DNA from: Paraburkholderia eburnea
Lineage (GTDB): Bacteria; Pseudomonadota; Gammaproteobacteria; Burkholderiales; Burkholderiaceae
DNA length: 49,797 nucleotides
Reading direction: 5' to 3'
Assembly: GCF_002917095.1 (NCBI RefSeq)
Contig: NZ_PQGA01000032.1
Span: forward strand, 1-49,797
Part shown: one piece after another, positions 16,502 to 23,451 of the stretch
Layout: every line of letters begins with the position of its first letter
Numbering within the stretch: position 1 is the stretch's first letter
Notes under the pieces: generated by a model
What the model saw: the letters and a program-made list of their open reading frames with translations, nothing else
Database searches by the model: none
Told to the model about the DNA's origin: nothing
Program-made: the position numbers and the translations under genes

Positions 16502-18331
16502 ATGTGCGGCATCGTCGGCGCAGTAGCGCAACGTAATATCGTTCCCGTTCTCATCGAAGGGCTGCGGCGGCTCGAATACCGCGGCTACGACTCGTGCGGC
16601 GTGGCCACCGTCACGGCGGCCGGCCCGCAGCGCGTGCGCAGCGTCTCGCGCGTGGCCGAACTCGACGAGCAGGTGCGCACGGCGCATTTCGAAGGCGTGA
16701 CCGGCATCGCGCACACGCGCTGGGCCACGCACGGCGCGCCCACCGTCAACAACGCGCACCCGATCTTCTCGCGCGACGCCCTGGCGATCGTGCACAACGG
16801 CATCATCGAGAACTACGAAGCGCTGCGCGAAATGCTGCGCGCGAAGGGCTACGAGTTCGTCTCGCAGACCGACACCGAAGTCATCGCCCACCTGATCCAC
16901 AGCCTCTACAAGGGCGACCTGTTCGCCGCCGTGCGCGAAGCCGTGCTGCAACTGGCGGGCGCGTATGCCATCGGCGTGGTGCACAAGGACCAGCCGCATG
17001 TCGTGGTCGGCGCGCGCGCGGGCTCGCCGCTCGTGGTCGGCTATGGCGAAGGCGAGTATTTCATCGCCTCGGACGCGCTCGCGATCGCGGGCAGCGCGAA
17101 CCGCGTCAGCTACCTGGAAGAAGGCGACGTCTGCGAAATCTCGCTCGAAGGCGTGCGCATCGCCGATCGCGCGGGCAACCTCGTCACGCGCGAATCGCGC
17201 GACGTGCAGGCATACGGCGGATACGGCGACACGGTCGATCTCGGCCCGTATCGCCACTACATGCAGAAGGAAATCTTCGAGCAGCCGCGCGCGATTTCGG
17301 ACACGATTCCGGCGCTGGACGAAGCGTTCGATCCGGTGCTGTTCGGCGAGAACGCCGCCGAAGTCTTCGAGGGCATCGACAGCATCCTGATCCTCGCCTG
17401 CGGCACAAGCTACTACGCGGGCCTCACGGCGAAGTACTGGCTCGAAACGGTCGCGAAGATCCGCACGGATGTGGAAATCGCCAGCGAATACCGCTACCGC
17501 GAATCGGTGCCGAACCCGCGCTCGCTGGTCGTGACGATCTCTCAGTCGGGCGAGACGGCGGACACGCTCGCGGCGCTCAAGCACGCGCAGTCGCTCGGCA
17601 TGGAACACACGCTGGCCGTGTGCAACGTGGCGACGAGCGCGATGGTGCGCCTTACCGAATTCACCTTCCTCACGCACGCGGGCCGCGAAATCGGCGTCGC
17701 GTCGACCAAGGCGTTCACCACGCAGCTGGTGGGCCTGTTCATCCTCGCGGTGACGCTCGGCAAGCTGCGCGGCCATGTGAATGCAGAGCAGGAAGCCGGG
17801 TATCTGAAGCTGCTGCGCCACCTGCCGGCGGCGCTCAACGGCGTGCTGGCGCTGGAGCCGCAGATCATCGCGTGGTCGGAAGAATTCGCGCGCAAGGAAA
17901 ACGCGCTGTTCCTCGGCCGCGGGCTGCATTACCCGATCGCGCTGGAAGGCGCGCTCAAGCTCAAGGAAATCTCGTACATCCACGCGGAAGCGTATCCGGC
18001 GGGCGAACTCAAGCACGGCCCGCTCGCGCTGGTGACGGAAGCGATGCCGGTGGTGACGGTCGCGCCGAACGACGCGCTGCTCGAAAAGCTCAAGTCGAAC
18101 ATGCAGGAAGTGCGCGCGCGCGGCGGCCAGCTTTATGTGTTCGCCGACGCGGATACGCACATCACGAGCGAAGAGGGCATCCATGTGATCCGTATGCCGG
18201 AGCACTACGGCCTGCTGTCGCCGATCCTGCACGTGGTACCGCTGCAACTGCTTGCGTATCACACGGCGAGCGCGCGCGGCACGGACGTGGACAAGCCGCG
18301 CAATCTGGCGAAGTCCGTCACTGTCGAGTGA
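16502..18331 (+). CDS. glmS: Glutamine--fructose-6-phosphate aminotransferase (isomerizing)
   Basis: A 609-residue enzyme that makes glucosamine-6-phosphate from fructose-6-phosphate and glutamine, the entry step of amino-sugar synthesis. MCGIVG at the start supplies the catalytic Cys2 after Met removal; LRRLEYRGYDSCG and THGAPTVNNAHP belong to the glutaminase domain. Two SIS domains follow (ACGTSYYAGL, SQSGETADT, and later FLGRGLHYPIALEGALKLKE). The C-terminus PRNLAKSVTVE is the conserved tail of the isomerase site. Length equals the E. coli enzyme. It ends in a strong intrinsic terminator. Confidence 0.97.
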   Translation: MCGIVGAVAQRNIVPVLIEGLRRLEYRGYDSCGVATVTAAGPQRVRSVSRVAELDEQVRTAHFEGVTGIAHTRWATHGAPTVNNAHPIFSRDALAIVHNGIIENYEALREMLRAKGYEFVSQTDTEVIAHLIHSLYKGDLFAAVREAVLQLAGAYAIGVVHKDQPHVVVGARAGSPLVVGYGEGEYFIASDALAIAGSANRVSYLEEGDVCEISLEGVRIADRAGNLVTRESRDVQAYGGYGDTVDLGPYRHYMQKEIFEQPRAISDTIPALDEAFDPVLFGENAAEVFEGIDSILILACGTSYYAGLTAKYWLETVAKIRTDVEIASEYRYRESVPNPRSLVVTISQSGETADTLAALKHAQSLGMEHTLAVCNVATSAMVRLTEFTFLTHAGREIGVASTKAFTTQLVGLFILAVTLGKLRGHVNAEQEAGYLKLLRHLPAALNGVLALEPQIIAWSEEFARKENALFLGRGLHYPIALEGALKLKEISYIHAEAYPAGELKHGPLALVTEAMPVVTVAPNDALLEKLKSNMQEVRARGGQLYVFADADTHITSEEGIHVIRMPEHYGLLSPILHVVPLQLLAYHTASARGTDVDKPRNLAKSVTVE

Positions 18332-18374
18332 AATCGCTCGAAGATTGATTGCGCAAGAGCAGTGCAGCAACGCA

Positions 18375-18405
18375 AGGCGCCGGATGAAAATCCGGCGCCT
18401 TTTTC
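18375..18405 (+). terminator. Intrinsic terminator after glmS
   Basis: AGGCGCCGGAT (18375-18385) pairs perfectly with ATCCGGCGCCT (18390-18400) around a GAAA loop and is followed by a T-rich tract. Confidence 0.92.
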
Positions 18406-18473
18406 TTGTCCGATGCCCTTTGCGCGCTGAGCCTGATGACGCGCTGCGCCGCCCGATGGTGATCTCTGGCTAG

Positions 18474-18557
18474 CCCTGGCCACAGATCCAGGTCAACAGC
18501 CTGCCCAAGGGCCTCTCGGTGCCGCTGGCGGGCATCGGGAACGGCACTGCCGTCTAA
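18474..18557 (+). pseudogene. Possible C-terminal remnant of an unidentified gene
   Basis: The frame 18474-18557 reads as 27 protein-like codons (including QIQVNSLPKGLSVPLAGIG) ending in TAA. It is closed upstream by a TAG directly before it and has no start codon. Codon use matches the neighbouring genes. It may be the tail of a lost gene; I cannot name the family. It is the only coding-like material in the 334-bp gap between glmS and the Sir2 gene. Confidence 0.3.
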
Positions 18558-18567
18558 TCATGATCGT

Positions 18568-18598
18568 GCTTGCGGCGATCGTTGCCATCGCCGCAAGC
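18568..18598. repeat. Perfect 12-bp inverted repeat
   Basis: GCTTGCGGCGAT (18568-18579) and ATCGCCGCAAGC (18587-18598) are perfect inverted copies with a 7-base loop. It follows the coding remnant and lacks a T-run. It may be the old terminator of the lost gene or a site for the Sir2 gene, whose ATG is 67 bp downstream. Confidence 0.6.
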
Positions 18599-18665
18599 GC
18601 AAATCGCGGCGTCATAATGGCGCGGATCGAATCCAGGACTTGATTCAGCATCCAAGGCGCCATTT

Positions 18666-19427
18666 ATGCAACTAACCGAACAACAGCAACCATCCTCACA
18701 ACCGTTGCCGCGCCTCTACGTGTTCTCGGGCGCCGGGCTTTCAGCGGAAAGCGGCATCTCGACGTTTCGCACCGGCGACGGCATCTGGACGCACACCAGC
18801 ATCGACGAGGTCTGCAATTACCACACGTGGCGCCGCAACCGGCCCGCCGTGTTCCGCTTCTACAACCAGCGCATTGCCGAATCCTCGGGCGCGCAACCCA
18901 ACGACGCGCATCGCCTGCTCGCCCACTGGCAGAACACCTGGGGCACCGGGCGCGTGCATCTCGTCACCCAGAACATCGATGGGCTGCTGGAGCAGGCGGG
19001 CGCACGCCAGGTGACGCATCTGCACGGCGACATGATTTCGCTGCTTTGCACCGACTGCGAGTACCGTTTCCCGGCGGGCGGCGCCGGGCTGGATGCCAAC
19101 GCCGCGTGTCCGTCGTGCGGGCAGGTCGAGAGCGTGAAGCCCGGCGTCGTGTTCTTCAACGAAGCCGCGCCCGAATACGAGACGCTTTGGCGCATCCAGC
19201 AGGCCATGCGTGAAGACGATATTTTTATCGCCATCGGCACGTCGTTCGAGGTCATTCCGCCCGAGCGCCTGCTGCCGCCTTCGCGCTATGGTCGCTTCGC
19301 GCGCAACATGCTGGTCGATCCGGCGCCGAGCCGCACGGAGTTTTTCGGCGTGGTCGAGCAGGAACCCGCGACAATCGGCTTGCGCAAGCTCGAACCTTCG
19401 ATCGAACGGATGATGAACGGCGGCTGA
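18666..19427 (+). CDS. Sir2-family NAD-dependent protein deacylase
   Basis: The 253-residue protein has the sirtuin signature: GAGLSAESGISTFR (22-35) for NAD binding, TQNID (101-105), the catalytic His120 in HLHG, and two zinc-binding pairs (Cys128/Cys131 and Cys148/Cys151). After the zinc ribbon the usual VxFGE motif reads VFFNE, with Asn replacing Gly, and the later GTSFEV is normal. Sirtuins remove acyl groups from lysines using NAD. Which acyl group is preferred cannot be said; the Ala-Glu pair and small size allow a CobB-like role. It stands alone with its own upstream gap and is followed by a CinA-like gene. Confidence 0.9.
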   Translation: MQLTEQQQPSSQPLPRLYVFSGAGLSAESGISTFRTGDGIWTHTSIDEVCNYHTWRRNRPAVFRFYNQRIAESSGAQPNDAHRLLAHWQNTWGTGRVHLVTQNIDGLLEQAGARQVTHLHGDMISLLCTDCEYRFPAGGAGLDANAACPSCGQVESVKPGVVFFNEAAPEYETLWRIQQAMREDDIFIAIGTSFEVIPPERLLPPSRYGRFARNMLVDPAPSRTEFFGVVEQEPATIGLRKLEPSIERMMNGG

Positions 19428-19499
19428 TTGCGCCGTGTTCGCATCGTCTTCATGGCGTGCCGGCCTGATCGTCGCACGCCTTTTTTACGTCCCGCGCCC

Positions 19500-20003
19500 A
19501 TGAATATTTCCCGACAGATCGCCGGCTATCTGAAGTCGCGTGAGCTTGTGCTCGCGAGCATCGAAACCTGTAGCGCCGGTGCGATCACCGCCGCGCTCGC
19601 GGACTTGCCGGGTGGGGCTGCGATCCTCGATGCCGGCATCGTCGCGCATACGCCTCGTGCGTTGACCGGTTTGCCGGGCGCGTCCGTGGCGCTTCAGGCC
19701 GATGAAGGCGTGAGCGAATCGCTTGCGCGTGCGTTGGCCGAAGCGCTGCTCGACCAGCGCACAGGGCAGGCTACCGTGACGCTGGCGAGCATTGGATGGT
19801 TCGAGGCTGAGGAGGGGAGCGGCTCGCCCATCGCGCATTGTTTTGCATGGGCGTGCCGGGATCGCGATGGGGTGTGCTCGGCAAGTGAGACCGTGCTTTT
19901 TACGGGACGGCGTGTGGAGGTCCGCCGTTCGATAGTGCGACGGGCGTTGCTGGGCCTGCCGCGTTTCGTCGATTCTGTTTTCGCGCGTGAGCGCGCTGAA
20001 TAG
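19500..20003 (+). CDS. CinA C-terminal domain (nicotinamide-nucleotide amidase-like) protein
   Basis: This 167-residue protein resembles the CinA C-terminal / PncC domain, which deamidates nicotinamide mononucleotide to nicotinate mononucleotide. The segment ASIETCSAGAITAALADLPG (21-40) corresponds to the family ESCTGG...LxDxPG region with the catalytic serine motif altered: TCSAG replaces SCTGG. The rest is divergent, so enzymatic activity is uncertain. The ATG at 19500 gives the family start. It follows the Sir2 gene by 72 bp; Sir2 releases nicotinamide and PncC works on NMN, so an NAD-recycling link is plausible but inferred. Confidence 0.68.
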   Translation: MNISRQIAGYLKSRELVLASIETCSAGAITAALADLPGGAAILDAGIVAHTPRALTGLPGASVALQADEGVSESLARALAEALLDQRTGQATVTLASIGWFEAEEGSGSPIAHCFAWACRDRDGVCSASETVLFTGRRVEVRRSIVRRALLGLPRFVDSVFARERAE

Positions 20004-20362
20004 TCAAAACAGCAGCAGGCGATACGCGTTCACCATTTGGGTTTACGAATATTCATATGTAAACGTAGTAATAGTTAACAAGCCCTGGCACATCCTGTGG
20101 ATAACACGGTATTTCTCATTGATTTCAATCCGATGCGATCCGCACAGCCATGCGGACAATTTCTGTATCCAAACGGGGCTTCGAGGATAACTTTTTGCTC
20201 TTTAGCCAGGCATCCGTAGTTATCAAGAACTGATCCACAGATCGTCCCTGGGGTATTCCCCAGCTTATTCAGAGGTTGCCGTGGATAAGTCGGCATGGCG
20301 CGGCGAAAAAAAGCGCCGCTCAGAGGCGACGCTTTTCCAGATCCCTACGAAGTTCGCCGCGC
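20004..20362. other. A+T-rich intergenic region with DnaA-box-like sequences
   Basis: The 359-bp gap between the CinA-like and lpxO genes is clearly richer in A+T than its surroundings. It contains a perfect DnaA-box consensus on the minus strand (TGTGGATAA, 20096-20104) and two one-mismatch boxes (TGATCCACA, 20231-20239; CGTGGATAA, 20280-20288). Also present are the inverted repeat GTTTAC/GTAAAC (20041-20064) around an A+T core and the palindrome CTGGGGTATTCCCCAG (20248-20263). No dnaA, dnaN, parA or rep gene is adjacent, so it is not called an origin. The right end holds the lpxO terminator. Confidence 0.55.
20306..20333 (-). terminator. Intrinsic terminator after lpxO
   Basis: On the minus strand AGCGTCGC (20333-20326) pairs with GCGGCGCT (20319-20312, one G-T pair) around a six-base loop, followed by a T7 run. 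It lies 29 bp after the lpxO stop. Confidence 0.8.
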
Positions 20363-21268
20363 TCACCACCGCCAGAAGATCGCGAGCGCGATGCCGCCGA
20401 ACAACACCCACTTCGCGATGTAGTACACGGTGCGGTTCCATGCTTTGAGCCGTTTGCCCGCAAGGCGCACCGAATACACATAGCGGAACGCGCGGTTCAG
20501 TCCGCCGGTGCGGTCGCCGATCTCGTTCGGCGAGGCCGCGGTGCGCATCAGGAAGTCGCCCACCTTGCTCATGATCCATTGCGCCCAGCGGTATTTCATC
20601 GGTCGCTCGATGTCGCAGAACAGGATGATGCGGTCCTGCTGTGTCCGGTTTGCCGCGTGATGCAGATAGGTCTCGTCGAAGACGACGTCCTCGCCGTCGC
20701 GCCACGAATACGGAATCTCGTCGACGACGATCGCGCAACGGTCGTCGTTCGGCGTGATCAGGCCGAGGTGATAGCGCAGCGAACCCGCGAACGGATCGCG
20801 ATGCGGATTAAGCGAGCCATTCGCGGGCAGCATGGCGAACATCGCCGCTTTGACCGACGGAATGCGCTGGAGGATTTCAATTGTGCGCGGACACAGCGCC
20901 GCCGCAGACGGATGCGGATTGTCGTACCACTTCAGATAAAAACGCTTCCAGCCGGTACGGAAGAACGAATTAAAGCCAATATCGTTATAAGTATTCGATG
21001 CCTGAATGCGGCTTGCTTCCTGGAGTGCGAGCGCTTCTTCGCGAAAGACCCGCCATTCGGATTTAAGCAGTGCCAGTTCGGGAAAATGCTTCGTCTCTAT
21101 GTAAGGTGTATTCGGCACCTTCGAGAAGAAATAGGCAAAGCCGTTCAGCGGCGCCATGAAGGTCGAATGGTCGCCAAGCTGGCGAAAGAAACTGCCGTGG
21201 CGGGCTCTGCCGCGCAGATGGGTATAGGCGGCAGACAGTAGAAAAAGAATCAGAACGACCCAACGCAT
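20363..21268 (-). CDS. lpxO: LpxO-type aspartyl/asparaginyl beta-hydroxylase (lipid A 2-hydroxylase)
   Basis: A 301-residue Fe(II)/2-oxoglutarate dioxygenase-like protein. The iron site is NPHRDPFAGSLRYHLGL, giving His156 and Asp158, with the distal His in ETYLHHAAN (203 or 204) and Arg213 in QDRIILF for 2-oxoglutarate. There is a transmembrane segment at residues 1-16 and another near the C-terminus (about 280-298), as in LpxO, which adds a 2-hydroxyl group to a lipid A acyl chain at the inner membrane. Only a weak GAG ribosome site precedes the ATG, and it lies in an inverted repeat. Neighbours give no direct support; the call rests on motifs and membrane ends. Confidence 0.85.
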   Translation of the reverse strand: MRWVVLILFLLSAAYTHLRGRARHGSFFRQLGDHSTFMAPLNGFAYFFSKVPNTPYIETKHFPELALLKSEWRVFREEALALQEASRIQASNTYNDIGFNSFFRTGWKRFYLKWYDNPHPSAAALCPRTIEILQRIPSVKAAMFAMLPANGSLNPHRDPFAGSLRYHLGLITPNDDRCAIVVDEIPYSWRDGEDVVFDETYLHHAANRTQQDRIILFCDIERPMKYRWAQWIMSKVGDFLMRTAASPNEIGDRTGGLNRAFRYVYSVRLAGKRLKAWNRTVYYIAKWVLFGGIALAIFWRW

Positions 21269-21312
21269 TACTTACTCGTAGAAAAACTTTATCTGCCGAA
21301 ATTTTACGAGTA
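21269..21312 (-). promoter_or_regulatory. lpxO leader inverted repeat covering the ribosome binding site
   Basis: In the message, TACTCGTA (21312-21305) can pair with TACGAGTA (21280-21273); the second arm contains the GAG that serves as Shine-Dalgarno and ends five bases before the lpxO ATG. The loop is 24 bases. The hairpin could limit ribosome access, or the repeat could be a DNA operator. Confidence 0.45.
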
Positions 21313-21338
21313 GTTACGAAAGTCTGTCAGGAAGTCAG

Positions 21339-21377
21339 CAATCCCATAACACCGCTCTCATGGGATTGATGGGATTG
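21339..21377. repeat. Inverted and direct 9-bp repeat
   Basis: CAATCCCAT (21339-21347) is followed by two tandem copies of its inverse complement, ATGGGATTG at 21360-21368 and 21369-21377. A hairpin can form with either copy. It lies in the 204-bp gap between the convergent-to-head lpxO upstream region and the end of the EamA gene; function unknown. Confidence 0.55.
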
Positions 21378-21472
21378 TTGCATACCGGGAAAATGACCTT
21401 TGTGGAATCGGGCGCCTGTTCGTTCGTTTCTGGTTTATTAATGCGTCGAATAGGCGCTTTTAACAGACAAAA

Positions 21473-22522
21473 TCAGGCCGATTCAGCCGATTGGTTTGCC
21501 GTAATAGTTTGCGCGTCGGCTTGTGCATCGTCGCGGCTGCGCGAGGCGGGCAGCAACTGGCAGGCGAGCAGACCGGCGAGCATCAGCGCGCAGCCCACGA
21601 GCGCACGCGTGGAAAGCGTCTCGCCCAGTGCCGCCCAGCCGGCGATCGCGGCGAACACGCCTTCCATGCTGAAGATGACGGCGGCGTGCGCGGGCGCCGC
21701 GTCGCGCTGCGCGACCACCTGGATCGTATAGCCGACGCCCACCGACATCGCGCCGCCATAGACGATGGCGGGCGCGGCGCGCGCGATGTCGGCGAGACGC
21801 AGCGGTTCGAAGCCGATCACGACGGCGAGGCAGGCCGCGCCGCAGGCGATGAACTGCACGATCGACAGCGCGAGCGGGTCATGGCGCGGCGCGTAGTGCC
21901 CGACGAGCATCACCTGGATTGAGATCACGATCGCGCAGCCGAGCTGATACCAGTCGCCGTACATGATCGAAAAGTGCTCGTTGATGCTCAGCAGATAAAG
22001 GCCCGCGGCGGCCAGCGCCGCGCCGATCCACGTGCCGGGCCCCGTGCGGTGGCGCAGCAGCACGCCGAGCATCGGCACGATCACCACGTAGAGCGAGCTG
22101 ATGAAGCCCGCGTTGGCGATCTTCGTGTAACGCAGGCCGATCTGCTGGAGCGAGATCGCCACGGCCAGCACGAGGCCGAGCACCACGCCGTCGCGTATCA
22201 GGGCTGCGTCGAAGCCGTGCGGGGCCGCGTCTTTTGCCGCGCCGCGCGACGCTCGCCGCGTCGCAAACACGAATGCCGAGACAACGGCCGCGCCCAGCAG
22301 GAAGCGCAGGCCGGTGAAAAGGAATGGGCCGATGGCGTCGAGACTCAGCCGCTGGGCGACGAAGGCGGAACCCCAGATCATGGCGGCCAGCAGCATCAGC
22401 AGGTTGGCGCGCAGGTGTTGGCGGGAAGTCGGTTTCAAAGGAATTCGGACCGGAATAACGAAGAGAATCGGGGTAATGCGCGATTGCGCGATCGACCTGC
22501 CGTTCGCGTGAAATGCAGGCAA
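21473..22522 (-). CDS. EamA/DMT-superfamily transporter
   Basis: A membrane protein of up to 349 residues with two EamA repeats and about ten hydrophobic helices. The first repeat starts at LLMLLAAMIWGSAFVAQRL, the characteristic opening of drug/metabolite transporters, and the second includes GGAMSVGVGYTIQVVAQRDA. Such proteins export amino acids or metabolites across the inner membrane; the substrate is unknown. The start is uncertain: the coordinates use a TTG at 22522, while another TTG at 22438 would give a 321-residue protein starting closer to the first helix. Neither has a clear Shine-Dalgarno. The C-terminal tail after about residue 325 is polar. Confidence 0.82.
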   Translation of the reverse strand: MPAFHANGRSIAQSRITPILFVIPVRIPLKPTSRQHLRANLLMLLAAMIWGSAFVAQRLSLDAIGPFLFTGLRFLLGAAVVSAFVFATRRASRGAAKDAAPHGFDAALIRDGVVLGLVLAVAISLQQIGLRYTKIANAGFISSLYVVIVPMLGVLLRHRTGPGTWIGAALAAAGLYLLSINEHFSIMYGDWYQLGCAIVISIQVMLVGHYAPRHDPLALSIVQFIACGAACLAVVIGFEPLRLADIARAAPAIVYGGAMSVGVGYTIQVVAQRDAAPAHAAVIFSMEGVFAAIAGWAALGETLSTRALVGCALMLAGLLACQLLPASRSRDDAQADAQTITANQSAESA

Positions 22523-22768
22523 TCAAACGGAATCAGCGAGGCGAAAAAACGTGCGGAATTTCAGCCGGAACCCGATCGTATCCGAATTGAAAGGCGGTTG
22601 TCTCCCAGAAAATACACCAGCCCGAATGCGGATGACAAAGCGCTGACGCTGCGTAATACTGCTTCGCGCGAAACGGCCGCCCAGATCGGCCAGCGGACCT
22701 TTTCGTCGTTTCATGCAAATTCAATTTACAACGTGCCGGTCGTATTTGTCAGGTTTGGGGAACAACAG

Positions 22769-22990
22769 ATGAACAAGATTCTCGCCTCGCTTATCGCAGC
22801 ATCCGTCGCACTGATTTCGGTTCAGGCTATGGCTCAGGATGCATCGGGCGCCGCCGCTACTGCTCCGGCAGCCAGCGCACCGGCCAAGGCCAAGAAGTCG
22901 CACAAGAAGCTCAAGCACCACGGCAAGCGTGCGGCCGTTTCGGACGCCGCATCGGCAGCCGGCACGAACGACAAGGGCACGCAGAACTAA
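22769..22990 (+). CDS. Small exported Ala/Lys/His-rich protein
   Basis: A 73-residue protein with a clear signal peptide, hydrophobic from about residues 4 to 20 and likely cleaved after AMA (residues 20-22). The mature part is rich in Ala and in basic residues (KAKKSHKKLKHHGKR) and has no cysteine. GGGGAAC precedes the ATG and a strong terminator follows 47 bp after the stop, so it is a real single-gene unit. Such short basic exported proteins are common in Burkholderiaceae but have no assigned role; periplasmic stress or polyanion binding would be guesswork. Confidence 0.75.
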   Translation: MNKILASLIAASVALISVQAMAQDASGAAATAPAASAPAKAKKSHKKLKHHGKRAAVSDAASAAGTNDKGTQN

Positions 22991-23037
22991 AGCGTCCCTG
23001 CGATCCGGCCTGATTCTCAGTCCAGGCCGGCGCAAAG

Positions 23038-23075
23038 AAAAAAGCCAGAGCGAAGCGATTCGCTCTGGCTTTTTT
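23038..23075. terminator. Bidirectional intrinsic terminator
   Basis: AAGCCAGAGCGAA (23042-23054) pairs perfectly with TTCGCTCTGGCTT (23059-23071) with a GCGA loop, T-rich on the right and A-rich on the left. It ends both the small exported protein gene and the convergent gene at 23093. Confidence 0.92.
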
Positions 23076-23092
23076 CTTTGTGGAAGCCCGCG

Positions 23093-23377
23093 TCAGGACG
23101 CGTCTTTCGCGAGTCCCGCCTGCAGCAGCTCGGTCAGGAGGCCGGTCAGGCCTTCCGGGTGCTGTTCCGCGCGCGTCTTGAGTTGCGCGACGAGATCGGC
23201 GTTGAGCTTGCACGCGAACGGCACGAGGCCCGCGGCCTGATCGAGCTTGCGCTGCTCGCGGCGGTCGAGCGTTGCGGGCGTCGAATCTTTGCCGAAGCGC
23301 TCAGGACCGGCTTTGTGGGTCGATTGCATCAGCTTCAGGGCCTTGTTTTTCTCAAGGTCGAACTTTTTCATGGCCAT
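23093..23377 (-). CDS. Conserved hypothetical protein, possible ribbon-helix-helix fold
   Basis: A 94-residue basic protein of no family that I can name. The first half (KKFDLEKNKALKLMQ ... DRREQRKLDQAAG) is charged and helical. The second half, from PFACKLNADLVAQLKTRAEQ to LTGLLTELLQAGL, has the strand-helix-helix pattern of CopG/MetJ-type DNA-binding proteins. This is a fold guess by eye. No toxin gene is beside it, so an antitoxin role is not supported. The start could also be the third codon (MKKF). A shared terminator lies right after the stop. Confidence 0.65.
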   Translation of the reverse strand: MAMKKFDLEKNKALKLMQSTHKAGPERFGKDSTPATLDRREQRKLDQAAGLVPFACKLNADLVAQLKTRAEQHPEGLTGLLTELLQAGLAKDAS

Positions 23378-23451
23378 GGATACGGCTCCGGTGTTGGGCA
23401 GTGGCGCATTGTACGCAAACCCCTGCGCGCGTCCATCGCTTGTGTATGGGG

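Noticed and set aside
20004..20362. Chromosome or plasmid replication origin
   Set aside because: DnaA-box-like sites are present, but no dnaA, dnaN, gyrB, rpmH, parAB or rep gene is adjacent, and there are only three imperfectly matching boxes.
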